Shown: positions 9,430-18,224 of the stretch, one piece after another
How the letters are laid out: the number at the start of each line of letters is the position of its first letter
How positions within the stretch are numbered: the first letter of the stretch is position 1
Virus record (IMG/VR): IMGVR_UViG_3300003937_000081
Location: 24,074 to 88,073 of that record
Source of the DNA: a virus
Length of the DNA: 64,000 nucleotides
Reading direction: 5' to 3' (one strand)
Position numbers and translations under genes: made by a program
Notes under the pieces: model-generated
What the model saw: only the letters and a program-made list of their open reading frames with translations
Database searches by the model: none
Told to the model about the DNA's origin: nothing

Positions 9430-12174
9430 TTATTTTACTTTTAACATGTTCCTATTTACAAGGTTTTTATTTCCATTTGTATCTTCAGTTTCTAGCTGAA
9501 TATTGTAGTACCCAGGTTCTTTAAAGATATATGTAAGCCACATATTATTATAGTATATATCAGTGATTTTTGGGTTAGTTATATTTGTGATAGTCCATTT
9601 AGCATTTTTACTTCCAGGGAATCTAGAAATATCTGTTGAAAATGTAACATGTGTAGATCTTTCAACCTCTGCATAATCATTAAATACTCTGGTGTCGTCC
9701 CATGTTGGATTGTAATGTTGTACGTGAATTTCACCGCTAATATTAGCGTTTGATGAATTATTAATTTTTATTATCGAAGCGTCTTCAAAATCATAAGTTT
9801 TTGAGTATTCTTTTCCTACAACCAATATGAATTTAAAAACATCACTTACATCATTATCGTCAGAATCTTCAAATATTGCGTTATAATTAAATTTACTAAT
9901 AACATAGTCTTCACTTTGTTGTAATTCATTCATTATTTGAGTCCAACCATTTACATCATTAAACGTGGTTGGTGTAGCATTAACTATTTGATGAGATCCT
10001 GTGCTTATTTCTCCAGTTTTTGGATCTTTATGTGTTATTACTAAGGTATCACCTTGTTGTATATCATTTATTTTGAAACTTGAAGTTAAATCAGGTCCAA
10101 CTCTCATGAAATGCCACGCTAAATGCTCAGTGTCTTTCCAATCAAACGTTGATTCGTCCCATGTATATGGTCCAGTAGTTTCACTATATGCAGTTTCAGA
10201 ATAAATATCTAAATACCTACTAACAGTTGAAAATCTAACTCCTTGATCTTCTTCAAAGTGAATGTAATTTGCTCTATCTAATGTTAAATAAAGAGTAGCA
10301 ATATCATCATCGATAGTTGTTACATTATCTTGAGGTTGATTCCAATAACCACCTGATTTTTGCCACGGTAGATTTTTATTATCCCATGAATCATCTTCTA
10401 ACCACTTATAAATACCGTATAATTCTAGATTTTTAAGTTTTACATCTATTAGATCTTTCATTCTATAATGAGATCTGTGCCCAAAGAGATCATATGTTCT
10501 CATCTCGACAGTATATATGTCATCATGTGGTAATATCAATGGAAGAATCAAATAATCATCTATCGCACCCCTATAAGTCTGATCATACCCTTTATTTTTA
10601 CTTGTAATAATCCATTCTATTTCATAAACCCATGCTTTCCACCAATCGTTCCATGTAATTAACAAAGTATCGTTTGGATTGTGAGCATCTTCCCAAGTAA
10701 ATTTAGCTTCATCCCAAATATCATCAAATGATTCTGTACCGTCTAATAATACAGGACATCCAATTGGAATGTTAGGGTTATAAGAATATAATTCTTGATT
10801 ATGATATGTTTCATAAAACTCTCTAAATATACTCTTTAATTCTGTTCTATTATTTGGGGTTAATGTATGTTCTTGTCCGCTTTTAGTATTTAAGAATAAA
10901 TTATAGTTATTAGAATCATCATCTTGATTAAGCGATGGTTTTAAAACCATTGACATATCTTCTATAAATAACTGTCTATCGTTAGGAAATACATTAAACT
11001 TAATATCATGTCCTTCACTAAAGAAATCAATGCCATTTTGAATATTCCATACATTTATATTTCTTTGAGAGAAGTAATCTCCTTCGGCAGTAATATCTAT
11101 AATTTTTGCTTGAAGCGGTAAATAATCTTTTTGTAACTTTGCCTTTAAACCATATAGTTTAATAAGTACTTCTTCTGGTGTATAATCAAAAACCTCATCA
11201 ACATTAGGAATATCCCAATGATCAAATGTTCCATTCGGCTCGTTTAATCTATATACAAGACTAAACTTACTAGTTTTTTTCATTGTACTAGAAGGCAGTT
11301 TAAACGCTAATTTCTTTCTAGTGTTTTCACCCCTAACAGAAGAGTTAGGAACTGGAACTGCAAATAATTTACCAAAGTTCTTAACAGAATTATTAACATT
11401 TAACCAATATTCCTTAAGTGTTATTTTGTCATAACCAAAGAAATCTATTGCATTCAATATTGCTTTATATGTACCAACAAATGGTTTTATGTTGTGTAAT
11501 TCTAAAAGTAATTCCTTTCTTTTCTTATTCAGTAATTTATAATCAGGTGACATTTCACTAATGTCATGATCTTTAAATAACATAAAATCAGATTCATCTA
11601 ATGTAGCTCCAAAGTTTTGAAGAAGAATTTTGGTTCTTTCATCTTCAGCAACTACTTCACCATAAACTTCAATATCTGCTATAAGTGTTTTTACACCCGC
11701 TGCGCTATGATAAATGTGCAAGTTTCTAACATGTGGTCCAGCTTTTAATGAATTTAACGCTATATTAATTTGAATAGCGGTACTATCTTGTTCCCACAAC
11801 GCCTTAGTACCATCATTAAATACCGCAACTTTACTAAAATCTATTAGATCAATAGTTTGAGATTTTAATTCTTTAATTACTGGAAGATTTCCAGAATGAT
11901 CTATATTATATAGTGTAATATCTTTACTACCAAATCTAGTATCTTCACTCCATTCAAATATAAATTTATCGTTATCTGGTGTTTCAGATACTGGGAAATT
12001 TATAATAGGGTCTCCGAATAATTCACACTCTTCTAATATAAATAAATTAATAGTTTCATATAAACCAGCAGAAACCTCAGATAAATGCACAGTTCCCTGA
12101 TAAACATCAGAGTTATCCTTTACGAAGTTTAAATCATATTCTAATCCTTTAAAAAATCTTAAATTATCGTACAT
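9430..12174 (-). CDS. Baseplate wedge-like protein with C-terminal PKD-like domain
   Basis: The product is 914 residues. Its ATG (12174) overlaps the stop of the upstream gene by one base. The middle section (LHNIKPFVGTYKAILNAIDF, then FGYDKITLKEYW) resembles the region of phage tail proteins in which a short helical unit docks on the wedge. The final approximately 90 residues (WTITNITNPKITDIYYN, then YIFKEPGYYNIQLETEDTNG) have the PKD/Ig-like pattern of a beta-sandwich ending in a W-x-Y/F-x-x-x-G core. By order after the gp25 and gp6 homologues, it occupies the gp7 position of T4-like clusters. The gp7 equivalence rests on synteny and size, not on a clear sequence match. Confidence 0.65.
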   Translation of the reverse strand: MYDNLRFFKGLEYDLNFVKDNSDVYQGTVHLSEVSAGLYETINLFILEECELFGDPIINFPVSETPDNDKFIFEWSEDTRFGSKDITLYNIDHSGNLPVIKELKSQTIDLIDFSKVAVFNDGTKALWEQDSTAIQINIALNSLKAGPHVRNLHIYHSAAGVKTLIADIEVYGEVVAEDERTKILLQNFGATLDESDFMLFKDHDISEMSPDYKLLNKKRKELLLELHNIKPFVGTYKAILNAIDFFGYDKITLKEYWLNVNNSVKNFGKLFAVPVPNSSVRGENTRKKLAFKLPSSTMKKTSKFSLVYRLNEPNGTFDHWDIPNVDEVFDYTPEEVLIKLYGLKAKLQKDYLPLQAKIIDITAEGDYFSQRNINVWNIQNGIDFFSEGHDIKFNVFPNDRQLFIEDMSMVLKPSLNQDDDSNNYNLFLNTKSGQEHTLTPNNRTELKSIFREFYETYHNQELYSYNPNIPIGCPVLLDGTESFDDIWDEAKFTWEDAHNPNDTLLITWNDWWKAWVYEIEWIITSKNKGYDQTYRGAIDDYLILPLILPHDDIYTVEMRTYDLFGHRSHYRMKDLIDVKLKNLELYGIYKWLEDDSWDNKNLPWQKSGGYWNQPQDNVTTIDDDIATLYLTLDRANYIHFEEDQGVRFSTVSRYLDIYSETAYSETTGPYTWDESTFDWKDTEHLAWHFMRVGPDLTSSFKINDIQQGDTLVITHKDPKTGEISTGSHQIVNATPTTFNDVNGWTQIMNELQQSEDYVISKFNYNAIFEDSDDNDVSDVFKFILVVGKEYSKTYDFEDASIIKINNSSNANISGEIHVQHYNPTWDDTRVFNDYAEVERSTHVTFSTDISRFPGSKNAKWTITNITNPKITDIYYNNMWLTYIFKEPGYYNIQLETEDTNGNKNLVNRNMLKVK

Positions 12175-12458
12175 TATTTAGTTTTCTTTGTGTTTTCGTC
12201 AACGGTGTAATTTTTAAAATTATTTAAATATCTTGCACCCTTTAATAAATTCTTTAATGCGTCATCTAAGAATATTAAAAAATGTTGCATAGTTTGATTT
12301 CTTTGAATGTGACCAGACAAAGACTTACTAATAAATTCTCCTGGAGCCAACTCATCATCGTAGTTAAATCCCGTGTGTAATCTATCATCCTTTCTAGATT
12401 TAGCAGAATCATATCTTCTACGTTGTCTATAGTTAAATAAATTTGTAAATAAACCCAT
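12174..12458 (-). CDS. Small baseplate-operon protein, unknown
   Basis: A basic, hydrophilic 94-residue protein that starts at ATG 12458, overlapping the stop of the gp6-like gene by one base and ending on the start of the next gene. The N-terminus is rich in Arg and Tyr (YRQRRRYDSAKSRKDDR) and the C-terminus contains an amphipathic helix (FLIFLDDALKNLLKGARYL). Tight coupling on both sides suggests a stoichiometric baseplate component. I do not recognise a family. Confidence 0.6.
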   Translation of the reverse strand: MGLFTNLFNYRQRRRYDSAKSRKDDRLHTGFNYDDELAPGEFISKSLSGHIQRNQTMQHFLIFLDDALKNLLKGARYLNNFKNYTVDENTKKTK

Positions 12459-14287
12459 TATTTAAGTGCCTTTCTATTTCCAGCTTGTACTCTAGTGTAT
12501 ATTGTTCTAGGCACAGGATCTGCTTCAAAGTTTATACTTACCGCAGCTTCAGCGTTAATTAACACATCATCTTCCATAACGTCACCATCTCTATCTAACC
12601 ATCCGCCTCTAAAAACAGCAACTTCTTCTTTTTCCATTATAATATCACCCCACTGATCTAATCCTTTTACCTTAGGAGGAATAACAGTATTTTCATCAAC
12701 TGGAACCACCTTTACATCCTCTATTTTCTTAAAGAAAACATATTTTTGTTTTCCATTTCCTACAGTTTCCAGTGTTACTGGTTCTTGTGGAACCACGGTA
12801 GTAGTAATTGATTCATAATAACCAAGTCTTCTTGCTGTTTCTTCTGTCTCTGAAATGAACCTAACATTTACAGCGTCAATACCTGCTACTTCTTCTAAGA
12901 TATAAATAATATCAGACTTAGGCAGTTTATCTCTTCTTGTTATATTTAATAAGTATGTTGACATTCTCTCTCTTACAGCTGTGTAAATTTCATCCTTAGT
13001 ATAACCTTCAAAGAATCTAATATTAATATCAATACTATATTTTCTTATCTGTGGCTTAACAAAAACAACTTCAGTTGTTACCATTTGTTGGCCGCTATCT
13101 TCTAAAACCTTATGCATTGCATCATACTCACCTTGATCAAAGAACATTTCTTCTTGTGGTACAGTAAAGTAATCTTGATTTTTAGCTAATTTTTTATTAA
13201 CATCTGGCACCGCAAAAATATAAATAACATTATCATCATCTAAATATTGATCGTCAGTAGTGTTATATGCATCTATGTAAGAAAACATATTATATCTTGA
13301 CAAAAAGTATTCATAGTTATCAGGTGTAGCTAATACAAATGATTTACTTGCAAGTGGTGTCATTATTTTTGTAAATTGAGTATTCTCTCTATCACTACCC
13401 ATTTTTGGAGATGAAGTAACAGTTACATCTAAGAATTCATTTAAATCATGTTCTGTTCCATTAGAATCATAACCAGTTGCATCCCACTTAATAGTTAGAT
13501 CAGGTGAATCATCTAAATTACCAGCAATTCCAGAATGTTTTACATATTCCACTTTAATACTAGCACCATTTGGTGGCACCATTCCAAAACTTCCATTTCC
13601 AAAATAAAGATCTAAACCTCCACTAATACCAGTTTTAATTAAATATGCTTTCTCATCAGATAATAGATCATAAAGAGATTCATGCTTTGTCCATTGCTCA
13701 CCATTAACACTTACAGTAACTTTACTATGATCAGTGATTCCACCAGTATTAATGTTAAATGATTGTAATTTTTCACCATTAGAAGTCACAGTTTGTGATT
13801 CAAATTTACCTTGAATTATTGCACTTTTAAATGCATTATAATTTGTTTTTTCTAATTTAAATAATTCAACAGAATTTAATAAAGTATACGTCATTCCGTT
13901 AGCATCAAATTTAATTTCTGATCTACCATTAATATTTAATAAACTTCCTGCTATTTTTGCCATATCAGCACCAGGTTTCCATCTAAATATAATTTCACCA
14001 GTAGAAGCAAATCCTCTTGTCGCATCATGACCTGTCAATCTTGACATACCATATATTGATTCTGGTTGCTGTGCAGTATATATGTTTTGTTCTACTACAG
14101 AATCCTCAATATAATACATAATAAGATCCATCATTTCTGATAGTACAGCTATTATTTGTGCAAACGGTGAAGCTAAAGTAAACAAAGTGTTAGCTCTATT
14201 GTATACCCTAGAAATATAAGTTCTAGCATCAGCCTTAATAGACTCTGCTCCCGTTCTAATTGTACTTAAAAATTTTAATTCTGCCAT
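12458..14287 (-). CDS. Baseplate wedge protein, gp6 / J-like
   Basis: This 609-residue protein has the organisation of T4 gp6 and the baseplate J family. The long N-terminal helical region includes IIAVLSEMMDLIMYYIEDSV, which is followed by a conserved Tyr/Gln-rich segment (YTAQQPESIYGMSRLTGH). A beta domain carrying FGNGSFGMVPPNGASI comes next; F/YFG-x-G-x-x-G-x-x-P is a hallmark of baseplate J proteins. The C-terminal alpha/beta part contains IDINIRFFEGYTKDEI, RRDKLPKSDIIYILEEV and GIDAVNVRFI. In T4, gp6 dimers form the inner ring of the baseplate and link wedges. It lies 17 bases after a gp25 homologue, the same pairing seen in many contractile systems. Family confidence is high. Confidence 0.88.
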   Translation of the reverse strand: MAELKFLSTIRTGAESIKADARTYISRVYNRANTLFTLASPFAQIIAVLSEMMDLIMYYIEDSVVEQNIYTAQQPESIYGMSRLTGHDATRGFASTGEIIFRWKPGADMAKIAGSLLNINGRSEIKFDANGMTYTLLNSVELFKLEKTNYNAFKSAIIQGKFESQTVTSNGEKLQSFNINTGGITDHSKVTVSVNGEQWTKHESLYDLLSDEKAYLIKTGISGGLDLYFGNGSFGMVPPNGASIKVEYVKHSGIAGNLDDSPDLTIKWDATGYDSNGTEHDLNEFLDVTVTSSPKMGSDRENTQFTKIMTPLASKSFVLATPDNYEYFLSRYNMFSYIDAYNTTDDQYLDDDNVIYIFAVPDVNKKLAKNQDYFTVPQEEMFFDQGEYDAMHKVLEDSGQQMVTTEVVFVKPQIRKYSIDINIRFFEGYTKDEIYTAVRERMSTYLLNITRRDKLPKSDIIYILEEVAGIDAVNVRFISETEETARRLGYYESITTTVVPQEPVTLETVGNGKQKYVFFKKIEDVKVVPVDENTVIPPKVKGLDQWGDIIMEKEEVAVFRGGWLDRDGDVMEDDVLINAEAAVSINFEADPVPRTIYTRVQAGNRKALK

Positions 14288-14304
14288 TATTTATGTATAC
14301 TTTT

Positions 14305-14661
14305 TTATAGCATGCTTATTTTTATAGCATATCTACTATCTATCGTAATATCTATGAACGCAATATCTCTAACTTCACCTCGAACAAAGTCAATGTTCAC
14401 TTGAACATTGTATTTTGATGCTAATGGGCAATATGCATTAATCTGATCTACTATCACTGATTTAATATTATGTTCACTAGAATTGAAATCATATATAAGT
14501 GTTTCTAAATCACATCCAAACTTATGATCCCCCATAACTTCACCACTATTAGTGAATAAAATTGTTTGAATCTGTGTGATCAACATTTCTATTTCACCAT
14601 TAGTCTGAACTTGATCTTCGTCGTAATTAGGATCGCTAGGATATTTTATATATAATTCCAT
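14305..14661 (-). CDS. Baseplate wedge protein, gp25-like (GPW/gp25 family)
   Basis: The 118-residue size is typical of the family. The core motif is present around residues 25-60: ITQIQTILFTNSGE followed by FGCDLETLIYDFN, equivalent to the family pattern of a helix, a G-E turn and FG-x-x-L-x-x-L-x-F. A second helix and strand pair (VIVDQINAYCPL, VQVNIDFVRGEV) completes the fold. gp25 nucleates sheath polymerisation at the baseplate and binds gp6, whose homologue follows immediately. The start is the first ATG, with no clear Shine-Dalgarno. Confidence 0.9.
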   Translation of the reverse strand: MELYIKYPSDPNYDEDQVQTNGEIEMLITQIQTILFTNSGEVMGDHKFGCDLETLIYDFNSSEHNIKSVIVDQINAYCPLASKYNVQVNIDFVRGEVRDIAFIDITIDSRYAIKISML

Positions 14662-14683
14662 TTATTTATTTATCTTCTTTTAT

Positions 14684-15526
14684 TTATGAATGCATCATCC
14701 AATCAACACCTTCGTCTCCTTGAATCTCTTCGTTAATCTCTGATAGCTCATCATCACCCATACTTTTAATGGCATCATAATCAAAATCAACATTACCAGG
14801 AAGGGCAAATTTAAAAATTGCTAATTTAGAACCAATAGATTGTTTTATTTTTGCACTCACATATCTAAAGAATATTTCATCTGAATATAATGCACAATCA
14901 GGGATAGTTTCATATATCTCTAAAATAACATCACCCTTTGGTGTATCACCCATAAATTTTAATTCTCCAGTTAAACTAGAATAATGAAATGAAATAGGGT
15001 TTTCAAGTATTTGTCTAGACAAATCTGCCATAGAAGCGTTCAATACATAATACTGTAGTTCTTCTGCGGCTTCAGCCATACCAGAACCTTCATACATTCC
15101 TCTAAATAACATTCGCTCCATTGAAAAGTCAGAACCACCTTGGAATCTCACATCCATTCCGCCTCCGCCTCCATTCCAACCTGAAGCTAAGTCATATAAA
15201 CCATATACTGAATATACACCTCCACCTCCGTCTGCACTTGGCCCAGGCAACGTAAGTGCTCTGTGGCTTTTAAAGTGTGATGTACTAAATACACTATTTG
15301 GAATATGGTATAAATTTTCTTTTACAGAATATTCATATTTTTTATAAAACCATTTTTTGGCTCTTTTAATTATATTAACAATCTCTTTTTGTGGCAAATT
15401 AATAGGTACCATACATGCCCCAGTAATATCATCACCTATTTCTTCTAAAAAAGTATTTAGACAATTTGGATCGAAATTTCTACCAGAAGTTAAATCTTGG
15501 TTTGAACCGCTTCTAATTTCACTCAT
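14684..15526 (-). CDS. Putative neck/tail structural protein
   Basis: A 280-residue protein from ATG 15526, one base after the upstream stop. The pattern of an N-terminal helical region (IVNIIKRAKKWFYKKYEYSV), a Gly-rich loop (ADGGGGVYSV, WNGGGGGMDV) and a beta-rich second half ending in an acidic tail (DDELSEINEEIQGDEGVD) is seen in connector or tail-completion proteins of T4-like phages. I cannot match it to a named T4 gene. Its place just before gp25 supports a role in tail or neck assembly. Confidence 0.55.
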   Translation of the reverse strand: MSEIRSGSNQDLTSGRNFDPNCLNTFLEEIGDDITGACMVPINLPQKEIVNIIKRAKKWFYKKYEYSVKENLYHIPNSVFSTSHFKSHRALTLPGPSADGGGGVYSVYGLYDLASGWNGGGGGMDVRFQGGSDFSMERMLFRGMYEGSGMAEAAEELQYYVLNASMADLSRQILENPISFHYSSLTGELKFMGDTPKGDVILEIYETIPDCALYSDEIFFRYVSAKIKQSIGSKLAIFKFALPGNVDFDYDAIKSMGDDELSEINEEIQGDEGVDWMMHS

Positions 15527-15527
15527 T

Positions 15528-16838
15528 TTATTCTCTTATTTTTTTACTTACAACAATCTCAGTATCTTCAAATCTGGCATCTTTTGTTTTGAAACCCTCT
15601 CTGAATATACCTCCAATCATTTTACCTTTAAACATAGTATCTCTACCTGCAACATAACAGTTTATTAATTCACAACTACCATGTGTATAACTAGATTCTA
15701 CTTTTGATTCTTTTACCTTAGTGCCTTTGTATAAACTACCATACATGATAGCAGACCCAGTTATTTCACACCCATAAAAACTAGAATTAGTTACATTCCC
15801 AGCTATTTCACAATCTATAAATTCAAAATCTTCTAATTGATAAACAGTTGGAAACTTTCCATCTTTTATTTGTGTGGCTCCATAATTAGAATCATAATTA
15901 ATTAAGCCGGCAGTCATAGATCCATTTACTATAAGATCTACTACTCTATTCTTAAACCTTTCCCATTGCAATTTAATAATGACTGGGTTATCTACTAAAT
16001 CTACCAATATAGTTATGTCGGGATAATGTTCAGATACCTTAGAGTAGTCCTTTAGTATATCTGAGATAGGTTTATTTTTATTTAAAATTCTCTGTAATTC
16101 TATTTTATTCTCATCATTAAACCTGGAGTCATTACACGAATTCCACATTTGCATTAAAAATCTTTCAGTTAAATAAAGAATATCATCTGATTTTTTCTCA
16201 TAATCAGCTCCACCAATATACCTAAATTCTAAGTAATTCTTTTCTTTTTTGGAAAAATTAATTCCATAATATTTTGTGTCAGCAAATTTAAAATTGTTTG
16301 ACGCTATATGATTACCATCAAAATGAAATGCTTCAATTTTTGGCATTACCCATTTTACACTCTTTGCATATGTAGAATTTTCACGTTCAGGGAAAAACTT
16401 ATAGATTTGTTTTTCATCAAATTCTAAAATAAATTTAAGAACATTCATTTTAGAAACAAGATCTTTATCTTCGAGATACTTTTTATCGAAAGATAAATTT
16501 ATATGAATTGATGCTCTGTCATTAGTATATCCATTTTCAGATATCCATTTTAACATCTTAATAACCACTAATCTGGCATTTCTATAAGAGATAGGTCCCG
16601 TAACCAACTCTGCTAATCCTTTACCACCAGACATATCTGGCTCAATTTTAAATTCTTCAGCAGATGGTACAAAATCAGAATGGGCTTTATCTTCTAATCT
16701 AATCTTTCGATCTAGAAGTTTTTCCAGAGCTTTTCTGGTTACTTCTAGATCGAGGTTAGAATAGAACTCAAACTCAACACCCATGAGTGCTGCGTTTAGG
16801 ATTGATTCTCTCGGAGAATCTATAGTTAATTTTTGCAT
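15528..16838 (-). CDS. Amidoligase-like (glutamine-synthetase fold) protein with pentapeptide-like tail
   Basis: The product is 436 residues. The N-terminal approximately 230 residues show the spaced motifs of the Amidoligase_2/COOH-NH2 ligase group: GVEFEF (residues 20-25, like GIEIE), GGKGLAELVTGPIS (acidic ligand near a TGP/SP turn), ASIHINLSF (like G-x-H-V-H-V) and NYLEFRYIGG (like E-F-R-x-x-x-G). Known members make amide bonds between carboxylates and amines using ATP. The C-terminal approximately 90 residues alternate short strands and turns (FIDCEIAGNVTNSSFYGCEI, FREGFKTKDARFEDTEIV), the look of a pentapeptide-type right-handed helix. It is embedded between an S1-like gene and tail genes. 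The substrate is unknown; peptide or virion-protein modification is a guess from the family. Confidence 0.6.
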   Translation of the reverse strand: MQKLTIDSPRESILNAALMGVEFEFYSNLDLEVTRKALEKLLDRKIRLEDKAHSDFVPSAEEFKIEPDMSGGKGLAELVTGPISYRNARLVVIKMLKWISENGYTNDRASIHINLSFDKKYLEDKDLVSKMNVLKFILEFDEKQIYKFFPERENSTYAKSVKWVMPKIEAFHFDGNHIASNNFKFADTKYYGINFSKKEKNYLEFRYIGGADYEKKSDDILYLTERFLMQMWNSCNDSRFNDENKIELQRILNKNKPISDILKDYSKVSEHYPDITILVDLVDNPVIIKLQWERFKNRVVDLIVNGSMTAGLINYDSNYGATQIKDGKFPTVYQLEDFEFIDCEIAGNVTNSSFYGCEITGSAIMYGSLYKGTKVKESKVESSYTHGSCELINCYVAGRDTMFKGKMIGGIFREGFKTKDARFEDTEIVVSKKIRE

Positions 16839-16891
16839 ACTAAGATTATGATATTACCGTTTGATTATATATCACACTCTCGTTGCAATAG

Positions 16892-18178
16892 TTATTGCGG
16901 CATCTTTAAAAAGACTTTCATCGAATCAACATCGATTCTTGTAATCTGTACCGTGATAGGGTCACCAGCTTTAAATACGCTCATTACTTCTTCACTTAAT
17001 TCGCTAACATGTAGCAAACCAGTCACTCCATCTTCTATTGTGATAAATAATCCGTAATCCTTTTTAGTTTTAACAGTAGCTTGTACCACAGAAGGAATTT
17101 GATATCTAGAAATAATATCTACCCATGGATTAACAACTATATTTGCCTTTTGAGTTAATGTTATTTTAGTATTACTTATAATATCTTTAACCATAAATGA
17201 AATTTCATCACCTGGTTTAATTTCTCTGGCTCTAAACTTGGCTAATGTATCTTCATCTAAATCATTATTATGAATCATACCAGTTAAACACTTATTAAAT
17301 TCTACAAATACTCCGTATTTTGCAGTACCCGTAACATTTCCAGTCACTGTTTCACCTTGTGTTTGTTTTAAGTTTTCAATTTCTCCAGGTATTAAAGCTT
17401 GTAAATATTTTCTATGAGAAACTACTAACGTACCTCTATCCGGTGAGAAACTAACAGGAACTACATACATTTCCGTTCCAATAATAGAACTAAAGTCATG
17501 TAGTTTATTAATTCCAGCTAAAGATCCTGGCATAAAACATTCTATGCCTTGTACCATTACCATATAACCTCCATTTTCAATCATATTTGTAACTGTACCG
17601 ACCCACGCTGTGTTTCCTTCTTCAACTGCAGCTCTAAGATCCATAAACACTTTGTGTTTAACACCACCATTAATACTACCAACAATATGTGAGTTTTTAC
17701 CCAATTGTGTAATTAGTACAGCGGTGTCATCACCTGGTTTTAGCGATTGAATTTCAGCAGGTTCTTTATCATACTTGACGTAGATCAATTCCCTGTAACC
17801 AATATCAACGCTAATAAACTCAGAATTAATTGCATAAATTTTACCTTCATGAATTTCACCAGGATTAATTACAGTCAGTAATTGTCCAATACTAGCATCA
17901 TGTGCAGTAAGCATGTCATACATTTCTTGGGCATAAGATTCCCTAGAGTAGACTTTATCGCCGTCTTTGGTTTTAATGTGTGGATTTGGTTTTCTTGTTC
18001 TTGACGGGCAAGTAGACTCATATGCATCCCACATGAATTCCCCGTTCTCATCATAAAATGCTTGATTAGCATCTTCTTCAATTTCTGTGTTTTCGATTTT
18101 TACATCTAGTTCTTCAACTACGGTCTCTTTTGGTGTCTTTTCCCCAATTCTGATCCTTTTGTTTTTTTCGTTGTTCAT
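16892..18178 (-). CDS. Ribosomal protein S1-like protein with four S1 domains
   Basis: The product is 428 residues. An acidic approximately 100-residue N-terminal extension (KTKDGDKVYSRESYAQEMYD) is followed by four OB-fold S1 units. Unit 1 is about 105-170 (EIHEGKIYAINSEFISVDIG), unit 2 about 188-255 (WVGTVTNMIENGGYMVMV), unit 3 about 275-345 (GETVTGNVTGTAKYGVFVEF, with GMIHNNDL) and unit 4 about 360-428 (VVQATVKTKKDYGLFITIED, with GLLHVSEL). Units 3 and 4 have the classic YG-x-F-V-x-x-x-x-x-x-x-G-L-x-H-x-S-x-L signature. bS1 delivers mRNA to the 30S subunit; Gram-negative hosts have about six units, so this is a shorter paralogue, perhaps derived from a host rpsA. A phage copy could favour phage mRNAs or act as an RNA-binding regulator. 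The location inside a baseplate operon is odd. Confidence 0.88.
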   Translation of the reverse strand: MNNEKNKRIRIGEKTPKETVVEELDVKIENTEIEEDANQAFYDENGEFMWDAYESTCPSRTRKPNPHIKTKDGDKVYSRESYAQEMYDMLTAHDASIGQLLTVINPGEIHEGKIYAINSEFISVDIGYRELIYVKYDKEPAEIQSLKPGDDTAVLITQLGKNSHIVGSINGGVKHKVFMDLRAAVEEGNTAWVGTVTNMIENGGYMVMVQGIECFMPGSLAGINKLHDFSSIIGTEMYVVPVSFSPDRGTLVVSHRKYLQALIPGEIENLKQTQGETVTGNVTGTAKYGVFVEFNKCLTGMIHNNDLDEDTLAKFRAREIKPGDEISFMVKDIISNTKITLTQKANIVVNPWVDIISRYQIPSVVQATVKTKKDYGLFITIEDGVTGLLHVSELSEEVMSVFKAGDPITVQITRIDVDSMKVFLKMPQ

Positions 18179-18224
18179 TTATTTTTATATTAAAGGTGTA
18201 ACATAATATATATCCTATTATTTT

